In this document: one piece after another, positions 54,494 through 63,014 of the stretch
Layout: the number at the start of each line of letters is the position of its first letter
Numbering within the stretch: position 1 is the stretch's first letter
Origin: Pseudoflavonifractor phocaeensis
Lineage (GTDB): Bacteria > Bacillota > Clostridia > Oscillospirales > Oscillospiraceae
Reading direction: 5' to 3'
DNA: 64,000 nucleotides
NCBI RefSeq assembly: GCF_021531375.1
Contig: NZ_JADYTU010000007.1
Coordinates: 1-64,000, forward strand
Position numbers and translations under genes: made by a program
Notes under the pieces: model-generated
What the model saw: the letters and a program-made list of their open reading frames with translations, nothing else
Databases searched by the model: none
Told to the model about the DNA's origin: nothing

Positions 54494-55138
54494 GTGGAAC
54501 CGCTGTCCCAGGACTCTATGGGCCTTCCCGCGCAAATGTGGAAGCCCTTCGCCGAGCACCGGGCTCCCATCGCCTGCTCTCCCGGTTTTCTCATCTATCT
54601 CCAGGGCACCGAAGCCACCTGCTTCTACTTTCTCAAGGAGGGCCGGGTGAAAAGCTTCATCCAGTCTGAGGACGGCAATGAACGGGTGCTGAACATCTAC
54701 GAAGCGGGCAGTCTTTTCGGCGAGGCCTCTTTTTTTGACGAGATGCCCCGGGTGTCCTCCGCCGTGGCCCTGACGTCCTGCCAGCTGGTCCCCATTGACC
54801 GTGAACTGGTGACCCAGGAGATCGCCAGAGACCCGGAGCTGGCGCTGGCCATGATGAAATATCTGGCCCGTACCGTCCGCCTTCTCTCCGGCCAGGTGGA
54901 CCAGATGGCCTTCCACCCCGCCCGGTGGCGGGTGGCCCAGTACCTTCTCTCCCACAGCAATGCCCAAGGTCTTGTATCCTGCACCCAGGACGACATCGCC
55001 GCCTCGGTGTCGGTAAGCCGGGTAACGGTGAGCCGCATTCTCAACGACTTCTCCCGCAGGGGGCTGGTGGAGCTGGGCTACCGCGCGCTGACGCTGCGGG
55101 ACCGGCGGGCTCTGGAGGAGCTGTGCCAGGAGGAATGA
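54494..55138 (+). CDS. Crp/Fnr family transcription regulator
   Basis: This 214-residue protein has an N-terminal cyclic-nucleotide-type domain (IYLQGTEATCFYFLKEGRVKSFIQSEDGNERVLNIYEAGSLFGEASFFDEMPRVSSAVA). The C-terminal winged helix includes TQDDIAASVSVSRVTVSRILNDFSRRGLVELG. The Cys pattern of Fnr oxygen sensors is missing, so the signal is unknown. The start is GTG 54494 with GGAGGTG ahead. It is divergent from leuC. Confidence 0.92.
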   Translation: MEPLSQDSMGLPAQMWKPFAEHRAPIACSPGFLIYLQGTEATCFYFLKEGRVKSFIQSEDGNERVLNIYEAGSLFGEASFFDEMPRVSSAVALTSCQLVPIDRELVTQEIARDPELALAMMKYLARTVRLLSGQVDQMAFHPARWRVAQYLLSHSNAQGLVSCTQDDIAASVSVSRVTVSRILNDFSRRGLVELGYRALTLRDRRALEELCQEE

Positions 55139-55159
55139 ACCGCCTTTCCCATCAAACGG

Positions 55160-55198
55160 AACACCCCGGCGCCCTTTTGGGCGCCGGGGTGTTGTTTC
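55160..55198. terminator. Bidirectional terminator
   Basis: AACACCCCGGCGCCC pairs with GGGCGCCGGGGTGTT around a 4-base loop, between convergent genes. Confidence 0.9.
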
Positions 55199-55240
55199 AT
55201 AATGAGCGTGGTCGGCGGGGCTGAGATAACAAAACAGCGC

Positions 55241-56899
55241 TTACGCCTGCTGGTTCTCCGCAAGCTCATCCCGCAGGGCGACCGCCCGCTCCAGAGCGGC
55301 GTCGATGTTGGGCTGGAAATAGCTCTCCCCCACCTCATCGTAGAAGCCGGACTTCTTGATCACGGACATGGGCTGCTCATTCACATGGGAGAATACCACA
55401 CGGATGCCCTTCCGGCGGCATTCCTCCCACAGCCGCTTCAGGCCGTTCAGCGCGGTGATGTCCAGAGCCGGGACCGCCCGCATCCGCAGGATCAGCACAT
55501 TTTTGTCGGTCTCCTGGTCCATGTGGGGGATCTTGTCGGCGGCGCCGAAGAACATGGGGCCGGTGATCTCATAGACCATGACGTGGGCGGGGACGGGCTT
55601 CAGACGGCCCTGATCGTCCTGGGTATCCTCCACATAATCCCACTCCTCGACCACCGCCACGTCAGCCATCCGCTTCATGAACAGCAGGCAGGCCAGGGAC
55701 AGGCCCACGGCGATGGCCACCACCAGATCGAATACCACGGTGAGGAAGAATGTAAGCAGGAGCACCGCGGTGTCGCTCTTGGGGGAACGCTTGATCACGC
55801 TGGCGAAGGTCCGCCACCCGCTCATATTGTAGGCCACCTGGAACAGGATGGCGGCAATGCAGGGCATGGGGATCAGCGCAGCGTAGGGCATCAGCAGCAC
55901 CAGCACCAGCACCAGCACCACGGAGTGGACCATGCCCGCCACGGGAGAAAGACCGCCGTTTTTGATATTGGCCGCGGTCCGCGCGATGGCTCCGGTGGCG
56001 GGGATGCCGCCGAACAGGGCCGAGGCCGCGTTACCCACGCCCTGGGCCACCAGCTCCATGTTGGAGTTGTGCCGAGCGCCGATCATCTCATCGGCCACCA
56101 CCGCCGACAGCAGGGACTCAATGGCCGCAAGAATGGCAATGGTGAAGGCGTCGGGGAGGACCGCCGCCACCGTCTCGTAGGAGACAGCGGGCAGATGGAA
56201 GGCAGGCAGAGCGCTGGAGATGGTGTACAGGTCGCCGATGGTGTTCACCGGCAGGTCCAGCAGCTTCACCGCCCCGGCGGTCACAATGACCGCCACCAGA
56301 GAGGCGGGGATCTTGGCGGAGACCTTGGGCCAGACAATGAGGATAGCCAGAGCCAGCACGCCCACCACCAGCGCCATGAGGTTGGTGGTATGGATGCAGG
56401 CGATCACCTGCTCCAGCTTCTCAATGGTCTCAATGGGAGATTTTTCAAAGGTCAGACCCAGAAAGTCCTTGATCTGGCCGATGAGAATGGTCACCGCGAT
56501 GCCGGCGGTAAAGCCGGTGGTGATGGTGTAGGGGATAAACTTGATCATGCTGCCCATCCGCAGCAGGCCCATCAGGACCAGCAGAATGCCCGCCAGAATG
56601 GTGGCCACCGCCAGACCCTCCATCCCATTCTTGGCCACGATGCCCGCCACGATGGTGGCGAAGGCGGCTGTGGGGCCGGCGATCTGGACCTTGCTGCCGC
56701 CCAGAGCGGAGATGAGGAATCCGGCCACAATGGCGGTGTACAAGCCCTGCTCCGGAGACACGCCGGAGGCCAGGGCCAGGGCGATGGACAAGGGCAGGGC
56801 GATGATGGCCACAATGACGCCGGAGATCAGGTCCTTCATGAATTTTTCCTTGGAGTACTCCCGCAGGGAAAGCAAAAGCTGGGGTTTGAGCTCGTTCAT
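55241..56899 (-). CDS. SulP family anion transporter
   Basis: This 552-residue protein has a transmembrane region with the SulP signature (DLISGVIVAIIALPLSIALALASGVSPEQGLYTAIVAGFL, then QIAGPTAAFATIVAGIV) and a C-terminal STAS domain (about 435-545: VMVYEITGPMFFGAADKI, LRMRAVPALDITALNGL). It may carry sulfate, bicarbonate or dicarboxylates. ATG 56899 follows AAGGAGAG. Confidence 0.93.
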   Translation of the reverse strand: MNELKPQLLLSLREYSKEKFMKDLISGVIVAIIALPLSIALALASGVSPEQGLYTAIVAGFLISALGGSKVQIAGPTAAFATIVAGIVAKNGMEGLAVATILAGILLVLMGLLRMGSMIKFIPYTITTGFTAGIAVTILIGQIKDFLGLTFEKSPIETIEKLEQVIACIHTTNLMALVVGVLALAILIVWPKVSAKIPASLVAVIVTAGAVKLLDLPVNTIGDLYTISSALPAFHLPAVSYETVAAVLPDAFTIAILAAIESLLSAVVADEMIGARHNSNMELVAQGVGNAASALFGGIPATGAIARTAANIKNGGLSPVAGMVHSVVLVLVLVLLMPYAALIPMPCIAAILFQVAYNMSGWRTFASVIKRSPKSDTAVLLLTFFLTVVFDLVVAIAVGLSLACLLFMKRMADVAVVEEWDYVEDTQDDQGRLKPVPAHVMVYEITGPMFFGAADKIPHMDQETDKNVLILRMRAVPALDITALNGLKRLWEECRRKGIRVVFSHVNEQPMSVIKKSGFYDEVGESYFQPNIDAALERAVALRDELAENQQA

Positions 56900-56940
56900 G
56901 GGTTCTCTCTCCTTCTTCGTTTTAACAAACATAATTGTCA

Positions 56941-56969
56941 ATCATAAGGGATACGTCTATGTTTTGCAA
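56941..56969 (-). promoter_or_regulatory. Promoter of the SulP gene
   Basis: On the reverse strand, TTGCAA (56969-56964) and TATGAT (56946-56941) are 17 bases apart. Confidence 0.8.
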
Positions 56970-57020
56970 GGTGTTTTTTCGATTTTTCCCTAAAATCTTC
57001 CTGCGCCCATTTTTGTCCAG

Positions 57021-57057
57021 AAAAAGCCAGCGCCGGAATACAGGCTTCGGCGCTGGC
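57021..57057 (-). terminator. Rho-independent terminator after the MerR-type gene
   Basis: The reverse strand reads GCCAGCGCCG..CGGCGCTGGC followed by TTTTTC. A second inverted repeat (ATCGCAAAG/CTTTGCGAT at about 57134-57177) lies nearer the gene. Confidence 0.85.
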
Positions 57058-57183
57058 TTCAGGGGGACGAAGCGGTCCTTTCGCCCGCCCAAATCAAGTT
57101 CAAACCATCCAAAAAGTTGTGAAATTATTTCTGATCGCAAAGAAAATGGCCCCTGACGCTTTCCTCTCTTTGCGATTCTTTTG

Positions 57184-57948
57184 TTACAGCCGGTCCGCCC
57201 ACCAGGTCACGGCGTCACACAGGAACCGGGCGCAGCCCGGCGTATCCCCGTCATAATAGTCGGCAAACCGGGGGTCCTGGACATAGAGCTGGACCACGCC
57301 CCTGTGCCGGGCCGGGTCGTACTTCCCCCAAGTAAGGGTCAGCCAGCGGCGGTGGAGCCGGGTCAGCTCCTCCCCTGCCGGTCCCGACGGGTCCTGACCG
57401 CCGGTCACGGCACGGGACAGTTTCTCCAGGATCTCTTTTCCCAGGCCCTCCCACTCCCGGTATTGTTCCCGGGTCAGGCCCATAAACGTCTCATTGGCTC
57501 TGTCCACTTCCTCATCACCATATTTCTCCCGGATCTCGTTTCCGTATGTTCTCTCGTTCTCTTCCACGCTGTTCCTCTTAAAAGCCTGGAATTTTGCTTC
57601 ATCGCTCATGCTCTCATTCCTTTCTTCCGACAGGATCGTCGCCTTTACCGAGTCGATCAGCTCTTGAATGTTCCGCCTTCTGTACTCCAACTGGGCCAGA
57701 TGGCCCCGCAGGGCGGTCAGGCGGTCGAAGGAGGGCGCGTCCAGAATCTCCCTGATCCGGGCCAGCTCCACCCCGAGGGCCCGGTAGTACAGGATGTCCT
57801 GGAGCCGGTCCACCTCCGCCGGACCGTAGTAACGGTATCCGCTGTCCGCCACGCGGCTGGGCTTGAGCAGACCGATGCTGTGGTACCAGCGCAGGGTGCG
57901 GGTGGACACGCCTGCCAGCTGGGCCAGCTGCTGAATGGAATATTCCAT
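57184..57948 (-). CDS. MerR family regulator with TipAS domain
   Basis: This 254-residue protein has the MerR DNA-binding domain (YSIQQLAQLAGVSTRTLRWYHSIGLLKPSRVADSGYRYYGPAEVDRLQDILYYRALGVEL), a dimer coiled coil (about 78-110), and a C-terminal TipAS domain (EEVDRANETFMGLTREQYREWEGLGKEILEKL...YVQDPRFADYYDGDTPGCARFL). TipAS domains bind thiopeptides and other drugs. The promoter upstream has the stretched spacer expected of a MerR-activated gene. Confidence 0.94.
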   Translation of the reverse strand: MEYSIQQLAQLAGVSTRTLRWYHSIGLLKPSRVADSGYRYYGPAEVDRLQDILYYRALGVELARIREILDAPSFDRLTALRGHLAQLEYRRRNIQELIDSVKATILSEERNESMSDEAKFQAFKRNSVEENERTYGNEIREKYGDEEVDRANETFMGLTREQYREWEGLGKEILEKLSRAVTGGQDPSGPAGEELTRLHRRWLTLTWGKYDPARHRGVVQLYVQDPRFADYYDGDTPGCARFLCDAVTWWADRL

Positions 57949-57969
57949 CTCTCTCCCTCCTTGTCCCCT

Positions 57970-58000
57970 ATTCTATCAGTTGACGCAGCGTCAAAGTCAA
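57970..58000 (-). promoter_or_regulatory. MerR-type promoter with 19-bp spacer and palindromic operator
   Basis: On the reverse strand, TTGACT (58000-57995) and TAGAAT (57975-57970) are 19 bases apart. The spacer begins with the perfect palindrome TTGACGCTGCGTCAA (57994-57980). This is the form that MerR proteins activate by twisting DNA, so the regulator probably activates its own gene. Confidence 0.88.
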
Positions 58001-58064
58001 CTCCTGTTTTGCACAAAATATTGTTTTTCCGCATAGCATGGAGAAAAAACGGGAGGTGCTTTTC

Positions 58065-58805
58065 ATGCCCATTATCTATCTCTCCCCCTCCACCCAGGAG
58101 AACAACTATTATGTGACCGGCGGCACTGAGGAGCAGTACATGAATTTGCTTGCGGACAAAATGGTGCCCTATCTGGACGCCTCCGGCATCCGCTACACCC
58201 GCAACACCCCCAGCATGACCGCCGCAAGCTCCATCGCCGCCTCCAACGCGGGGAATTACGACCTGCACCTTGCCCTCCACTCCAACGCCGCCCCTGAGGG
58301 CCGGTACGGCACCGTCCGCGGCTCCATTGTCTTCTACTATCCCGGCAGTACCGAAGGCCAGCGGGCGGCGGAGATCATCGCCGACGGGCTGAAGGCCATC
58401 TATCCCCTGCCCAACCTGGTCCGCGCGGAGGGCACGACCGCCATCGGCGAGGTGCGCCGTGTCCGGGCCCCCTCCGTATTTTTGGAACTGGCTTACCACG
58501 ACAACGAGGCGGACGCCAACTGGATCGTAAACAATCTGGACGCCATCGCCCGAAACCTGGTCCTCTCGCTCACGGAATACTTCGGCATTCCATTCTACGC
58601 GGCGGAACTGAACCAGTCCGCAACGGTAGACGTGTCCTGGGGCGTACTGAACATCCGGGCCCGGCCCAACACCGGGGCGCCTATCCTGGCCCAAGCCCCA
58701 GACGGAGCCCCCCTGACCGTTTTGAACCGGTCCAACGGCTGGTATCTGGTGGATTACAACGGGACCATCGGCTACGCCAGCAGCGATTTCATCACCCTGA
58801 CCTGA
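58065..58805 (+). CDS. N-acetylmuramoyl-L-alanine amidase with SH3 domain
   Basis: This 246-residue protein has an Amidase_3-type domain (IYLSPSTQENNYYVTGGTEEQYMN, HLALHSNAAPEG with the zinc His, VFLELAYHDNEADANWI with the catalytic Glu). A C-terminal SH3 domain follows (residues about 186-246: VLNIRARPNTGAPILAQAPDG, GWYLVDYNGTIGYASSDFI). No signal peptide is seen. ATG 58065 follows GGGAGGTG. Its neighbour is a LysM-GH18 protein, which suggests a wall or spore-cortex pair. Confidence 0.88.
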   Translation: MPIIYLSPSTQENNYYVTGGTEEQYMNLLADKMVPYLDASGIRYTRNTPSMTAASSIAASNAGNYDLHLALHSNAAPEGRYGTVRGSIVFYYPGSTEGQRAAEIIADGLKAIYPLPNLVRAEGTTAIGEVRRVRAPSVFLELAYHDNEADANWIVNNLDAIARNLVLSLTEYFGIPFYAAELNQSATVDVSWGVLNIRARPNTGAPILAQAPDGAPLTVLNRSNGWYLVDYNGTIGYASSDFITLT

Positions 58806-58825
58806 CGGCAAAAGGAGGTATCAAA

Positions 58826-60121
58826 ATGGACATTCATGTGGTCCGCCCGGGGGACACCCTATACACGGTGGCGCTTCAGTACGGCGTTTCCCTGTCCCAG
58901 CTCCTCAATGACAACCAACTCCCCGACCCATCCCGCCTGGTGGTAGGCCAGACTCTGGTCATCCAGTACCCCAAGGTGACCCACACCGTGAAGGCCGACG
59001 ACACCCTGGCCTCCATCGCCGCCATGCACGATACCACGGTGCGCCAGCTCCAGCGGAACAACCCGGTCCTCAAGGGCGGGGACCGGATCGTCCCCGGTCA
59101 GGTGCTGGTCATTTCCTATCAGCAGGAGAAGGAGGGCACCCTGTCCGTCAACGGCTATGCCTATCCCAACATCGACATGGGCCTGCTCCAGCGCACGCTG
59201 CCCTATCTCTCCGATCTGACTCCCTTCACCTACGGCTTCACGCCTCAGGGCAACCTCATCGACCTCCAGGACCAGGCTCTCATCGACGCCGCCCGGCGAA
59301 TGGGAGTCCGTCCCCTCCTCCATCTGTCCACCCTGACGGAGGAAGGCGGCTTTTCCAATGAACTGGCCCATATTCTCCTCAACGACCAGGCGGTCCAGGC
59401 CAACCTCATCGCCCAACTGCTGGACACCGTGTCCCGAAAGGGCTACCAGGGGGTGGACGTGGACTTTGAGTATGTCTACGGCACGGACGCCGCGGCCTAT
59501 GCCCAGTTCGTGGCCCGCCTGCGGGAGGCTCTGCGTCCCTGGGGGATGCCCGTCATCGTGGCCCTGGCTCCCAAGGTGTTCGCCGCCCAGCCGGGACGCC
59601 TGTACGAGGGGCACGATTATAAACTGCTTTCCCAGGCCGCCGACTTCGTGCTGCTGATGACATATGAGTGGGGATATACCTACGGACCCCCGATGGCGGT
59701 AGCGCCCATTCGGAATGTGCGTCAGGTGGTGGACTACGCCCTAACTGAGATGCCGCCGGAAAAGATCTATCTGGGGATCCCCAACTACGGCTACGACTGG
59801 CCCCTGCCCTACCGGGAGGGGAACCGCGCCACCTCCATCTCCAACCAGTACGCCGTGGAGCTGGCTGCCCGGCATTACGCCGCCATCCGGTTCGATGATC
59901 AGGCTCAGTCCCCCTGGTTCCGCTATGTGGACGTGGATGGCCGGGAGCACGAGGTCTGGTTTGAGGACGCCCGCAGCATCCGGGCCAAGCTGGACCTGGC
60001 CCGGGAATACGGCCTGTACGGCGTGGGCTACTGGAATCTGATGCGGCCCTTCCCCCAGAACTGGCTGGTCCTTAACGCCCTCTTCCATATCCGGGATGAA
60101 TTCCAGGCACCCCTGCTGTAA
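58826..60121 (+). CDS. LysM and glycoside hydrolase family 18 protein (SleL/YaaH-like)
   Basis: This 431-residue protein has two N-terminal LysM domains (IHVVRPGDTLYTVALQYGVSLSQLL and THTVKADDTLASIAAMHDTTVRQL), then a GH18 domain from about residue 105. Its catalytic motif is YQGVDVDFEYVYG, with later LMTYEWGYTYGPPMAVAP. The order LysM-LysM-GH18 is that of spore cortex N-acetylglucosaminidases SleL/YaaH. No signal peptide is present, as in those spore proteins. Confidence 0.9.
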   Translation: MDIHVVRPGDTLYTVALQYGVSLSQLLNDNQLPDPSRLVVGQTLVIQYPKVTHTVKADDTLASIAAMHDTTVRQLQRNNPVLKGGDRIVPGQVLVISYQQEKEGTLSVNGYAYPNIDMGLLQRTLPYLSDLTPFTYGFTPQGNLIDLQDQALIDAARRMGVRPLLHLSTLTEEGGFSNELAHILLNDQAVQANLIAQLLDTVSRKGYQGVDVDFEYVYGTDAAAYAQFVARLREALRPWGMPVIVALAPKVFAAQPGRLYEGHDYKLLSQAADFVLLMTYEWGYTYGPPMAVAPIRNVRQVVDYALTEMPPEKIYLGIPNYGYDWPLPYREGNRATSISNQYAVELAARHYAAIRFDDQAQSPWFRYVDVDGREHEVWFEDARSIRAKLDLAREYGLYGVGYWNLMRPFPQNWLVLNALFHIRDEFQAPLL

Positions 60122-60210
60122 CGCTTGAGAAACTTCCCTTGGATGGGGCTGGATTTTTTCTCCCCGGTGTAGTAGAATCTTTTGCAACCATGTACAAAGG
60201 AGGACATACC

Positions 60211-60603
60211 ATGTCTGTTACCGTTGGAATGAAGGGCCGGGCCGAGGCCGAAGTGAATGACCAGAACACCGCCATGAGCGCCGGTTCCGGCACCCTTCCT
60301 GTCTTTGCCACCCCCTGGATGTGCGCCCTGATGGAGAAGGCGTCCTGGACCGCCGTCGCCCCCGCTCTGGCCCAGGGCGAGAGCACCGTGGGCACCAAGC
60401 TGAACATCTCCCACCTCTCCGCGACCCCCGTGGGCCTGAAGGTATGGGCTGAGAGCGAGGTCACTGCTGTGGACGGCAAACGCATCGAGCTGAAGGTGGC
60501 CGCCTACGACGAGAAGGGCCTCATCGGCGAGGGGACCCACGAGCGGTTCATCGTCACCGACCAGCGCTTCCTGGACAAGGCCGCCCGGAAGCTGGAGGGT
60601 TGA
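60211..60603 (+). CDS. FlK-like thioesterase family protein
   Basis: This 130-residue hot-dog fold protein has LPVFATPWMCALMEKASW, GTKLNISHLSATPVGLKVWAESEV and GEGTHERFIVTDQRF. These are the segments of the fluoroacetyl-CoA thioesterase-like family. The true acyl-CoA substrate is unknown. AAAGGAGGA precedes ATG 60211. The next gene starts four bases after its stop. Confidence 0.9.
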   Translation: MSVTVGMKGRAEAEVNDQNTAMSAGSGTLPVFATPWMCALMEKASWTAVAPALAQGESTVGTKLNISHLSATPVGLKVWAESEVTAVDGKRIELKVAAYDEKGLIGEGTHERFIVTDQRFLDKAARKLEG

Positions 60604-60606
60604 GCT

Positions 60607-61083
60607 ATGTCTATTGAGAAGGTCCGCGCCTACTTCCGTCCCCTGGGCCGCGAGGGGGACATTCTGGAGTTTCCCGTTTCCAGCGCCACGGTGGAGTTGG
60701 CCGCCCAGGCCGTGGGCGTCATCCCCGCCCGCATCGCCAAGACCCTGTCTTTCCTGGTGGAGGACCACTGTGTCCTCATCGTGGCCGCCGGGGACGCCAA
60801 GGTGGACAACAGCAAGTACAAGGCCATGTTCCATACCAAGGCCAAGATGCTCACTCCGGAGCAGGTATCCCAGTTCACTGGCCACGCCATCGGCGGGGTC
60901 TGCCCCTTTGCCAATCCTGATGGGGTGGAGACCTACCTGGACGTGTCCCTGAAACGGTTCGACACCGTTTTCCCCGCCGCCGGAAGCTCCAATTCCGCCA
61001 TCCAGCTGACCTGCGATGAGTTGGATGAGTTCTCCCATGCCCGGGGCTGGATCGACGTGTGCAAGGCTTGGCAGGAGCCGTAA
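60607..61083 (+). CDS. YbaK/EbsC-type aminoacyl-tRNA deacylase
   Basis: This 158-residue protein has the YbaK/ProX fold: AAQAVGVIPARIAKTLSFLV, VAAGDAKVDNSKYK, and TGHAIGGVCPFANP, the conserved GxxxGGVxPF loop. Such proteins clear mischarged tRNAs such as Ala- or Cys-tRNA(Pro). It is likely co-transcribed with the FlK-like gene. Confidence 0.92.
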   Translation: MSIEKVRAYFRPLGREGDILEFPVSSATVELAAQAVGVIPARIAKTLSFLVEDHCVLIVAAGDAKVDNSKYKAMFHTKAKMLTPEQVSQFTGHAIGGVCPFANPDGVETYLDVSLKRFDTVFPAAGSSNSAIQLTCDELDEFSHARGWIDVCKAWQEP

Positions 61084-61099
61084 CATATTCTTGTTTCAT

Positions 61100-61138
61100 A
61101 AAAATGCCGTGGGCCGCATGTCGCCCACGGCATTTTTT
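61100..61138. terminator. Bidirectional terminator
   Basis: AAAATGCCGTGGGC pairs with GCCCACGGCATTTT, with a T run on both strands, between convergent genes. Confidence 0.9.
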
Positions 61139-62624
61139 ACAGCGTCACCCGCCGGGTGGCCACCTTTTCCCGAAAGACCTTGTCGTGCTCCACAAAGAGC
61201 ATGGTGGGCCGGTACTCCAGGAGCAACTGCTCGATCTGCATCCGGGAAAACAGGTCAATATAGTTCAGCGGTTCATCCCATACATACAGGTGGGCGCTCC
61301 GGCACAGGCTGGCGGCCAGGAGGACCTTCTTTTTCTGTCCGGCGCTGTACCCCGCCATATCCCGCTCAAAGAGGGCCCGGGGGAAATCCAGCTTCCGCAG
61401 GATGGTCAGAAACTGCGTCAAGTCGATCTCCTGTTCCTCCGCCCAATCCAAAGGGCTTCCGGTCAGATGGTCCGCCTGTTGCGGCACATAGGAGATCTCC
61501 AGTCCCGGGACCCTCCACAGCTGCCCGGTATAGGACCCTTCTTCCCCCAGTATCAGCCGGAGGAGACTGGTCTTCCCGCTGCCGTTTCCCCCCTCCAAAC
61601 AGACGCGCTCTCCCTGTTCAACTGTCAAGTCGATCCCCTTGCATATCGTTCTCCCATCGTAGTGGATCGAGAGATTTTTCCCCTCCACCAGCCGCTGGCT
61701 GTAGTGCCGGGCTGGGAAGAGCTTCAGACTGTCCGCCGTCTCTATATCCTGTAATAGCGCGGATTTTTCCCGGATTGCCCGCTCCGCCCGGCGCTCCATG
61801 TTCAGCCGCTGCTGCTGTCCCTTTCTGGACTTTTCACCCAGATATGGACGTAGGCCGTGCTTGACGATCCCTTGGGAGGAGATCCCCGTCTTGGCACGCT
61901 CCACGGCGTCCGCCTTCTGTTTTCTGGCCCTGGCTGCATCCTCCAGACGGCGGATCTCCCCCTTCAGCTTCTCGTTTCGTGCCGACTCTCCCCGGTCCCT
62001 GGCCTCCTTCTCCTCCAACCAGGTAGAGAAACTCCCCCGCATGATCTCCGGCCCCGTCCGGTTCAGCGCCAGGATATGGTCCACGCAGCCGTCCAGAAAT
62101 GCCCGGTCATGGGATACCAGCAGAAACCCCCGGTCCAGGGACCGGAGATACCGCGCCACCTGTTCCCGGCCGCTGCTGTCCAGGTGGTTGGTGGGCTCGT
62201 CCAGCATGGGAAAACAGTCCTCCGCCCCAAAGAGGGCGGCCAACTGGGCCCGGGTCTGCTCCCCGCCGCTGAGGCTGGAGAAGGGCCGGCTCAGGATCTC
62301 TTCGTCCAGCCCCAGCCGGTACAGCTCCCGGATCAGCTGCCACTCTTCCAGCTCCGGAGCCGCTTCCAGCAGCACCGGAAGGGCAGGCCGCTCCGGGTCC
62401 GCCGCCGGCCGGGGGTAATAGGCCATGGGCTCCGGGCAGGAGATGGTCCCCGTCCCCTCCAGCTCCTCCGCCAACAGGCGAAGCAGGGTGGTCTTTCCCC
62501 GCCCGTTCCGGCCCACCAGACCCAGCTTCCAGTTGGTGTCCAGCCGGAGGTCCAGATTCTGAAATACCGGCGTGTAATCTCCCTCATAGGTGAAGGAGAG
62601 GTTTTGTATGATGATCTGTGACAT
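61137..62624 (-). CDS. ABC-F ATPase, ribosomal protection type
   Basis: This 496-residue protein has two ABC domains without membrane parts. The first has VGRNGRGKTTLLRLL and LSGGEQTRAQLAAL with PMLDEPTNHLD. A charged linker (about 190-270) follows. The second has LEGGNGSGKTSLLRLI and YSAGQKKKVLLAASL with VWDEPLNYIDL. The form fits the Lsa/Vga/Msr-like antibiotic resistance ABC-F group. ATG 62624 has AGGGGG ahead; the 83 further residues open upstream cover the leader hairpins and are not translated as one protein. The leader looks like a drug-sensing attenuator. Confidence 0.9.
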   Translation of the reverse strand: MSQIIIQNLSFTYEGDYTPVFQNLDLRLDTNWKLGLVGRNGRGKTTLLRLLAEELEGTGTISCPEPMAYYPRPAADPERPALPVLLEAAPELEEWQLIRELYRLGLDEEILSRPFSSLSGGEQTRAQLAALFGAEDCFPMLDEPTNHLDSSGREQVARYLRSLDRGFLLVSHDRAFLDGCVDHILALNRTGPEIMRGSFSTWLEEKEARDRGESARNEKLKGEIRRLEDAARARKQKADAVERAKTGISSQGIVKHGLRPYLGEKSRKGQQQRLNMERRAERAIREKSALLQDIETADSLKLFPARHYSQRLVEGKNLSIHYDGRTICKGIDLTVEQGERVCLEGGNGSGKTSLLRLILGEEGSYTGQLWRVPGLEISYVPQQADHLTGSPLDWAEEQEIDLTQFLTILRKLDFPRALFERDMAGYSAGQKKKVLLAASLCRSAHLYVWDEPLNYIDLFSRMQIEQLLLEYRPTMLFVEHDKVFREKVATRRVTL

Positions 62625-62631
62625 ATGTATG

Positions 62632-62692
62632 CCCCCTGTCTGTAAAATCAAAATGCCGCAAGAGGAACGCTCCTCTCGCGGCAGACAGGGGG
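62632..62692 (-). promoter_or_regulatory. Attenuator and start-site sequestering stem in ABC-F leader
   Basis: On the reverse strand, TGCCGCGAGAGG pairs with CCTCTTGCGGCA (62683-62654) and is followed by TTTTGATTTT, an intrinsic-terminator form before the gene. Outside it, CCCCCTGTCTG (62692-62682) pairs perfectly with CAGACAGGGGG (62642-62632), which contains the ribosome binding site of the ABC-F gene. The leader could therefore stop transcription, hide the start, or both. Confidence 0.8.
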
Positions 62693-62814
62693 ACACCGGC
62701 CCCCGGCCAGGCCGGGCGCCCTTCCCCAATATCACCGGAGGCGGACACGCATCCCTCTCGCGCGTATGACAAGGCAGGGGCGCTCCCGCGTCCCGGACAC
62801 CTGTTGTCATACCA

Positions 62815-62835
62815 TCAGCAAGAGGTATTGCGCAT
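62815..62835 (-). CDS. Possible leader peptide MRNTSC
   Basis: A 6-codon frame in the leader starts with ATG at 62835 after GGAGGCGGGAAG and reads Met-Arg-Asn-Thr-Ser-Cys-stop. It lies about 27 bases after the expected transcript start. Such mini-ORFs let a drug-stalled ribosome switch the leader fold. The evidence is position and binding site only. Confidence 0.55.
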   Translation of the reverse strand: MRNTSC

Positions 62836-62868
62836 CTTCCCGCCTCCGTTTCCTTTGAATTTAAAACG

Positions 62869-62898
62869 ATCATAACACGGCGCCGCCGTCCCTGTCAA
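62869..62898 (-). promoter_or_regulatory. Promoter of the ABC-F gene
   Basis: On the reverse strand, a perfect TTGACA (62898-62893) is 18 bases from TATGAT (62874-62869). The leader is about 238 bases long. Confidence 0.82.
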
Positions 62899-62933
62899 GA
62901 TTTGGGGCTGCGGCGCTCTTTTCAGATAGACGC

Positions 62934-62966
62934 AAAAACAGCAGGAGTTTTTCTCCTGCTGTTTTA
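62934..62966 (-). terminator. Rho-independent terminator after xerD
   Basis: AAAACAGCAGGAG pairs with CTCCTGCTGTTTT around a TTTTT loop, with flanking A and T. Confidence 0.88.
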
Positions 62967-63014
62967 CGATGCAAACATAGGTACATGGCGGCTCATATCC
63001 ACCATAGCGAAGGT

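Noticed and set aside
62625-62873. 83-residue N-terminal extension of the ABC-F protein
   Set aside because: It reads through terminator and sequestering stems; ABC-F proteins begin at the IIIQNLSFTY segment, and ATG 62624 has its own binding site.
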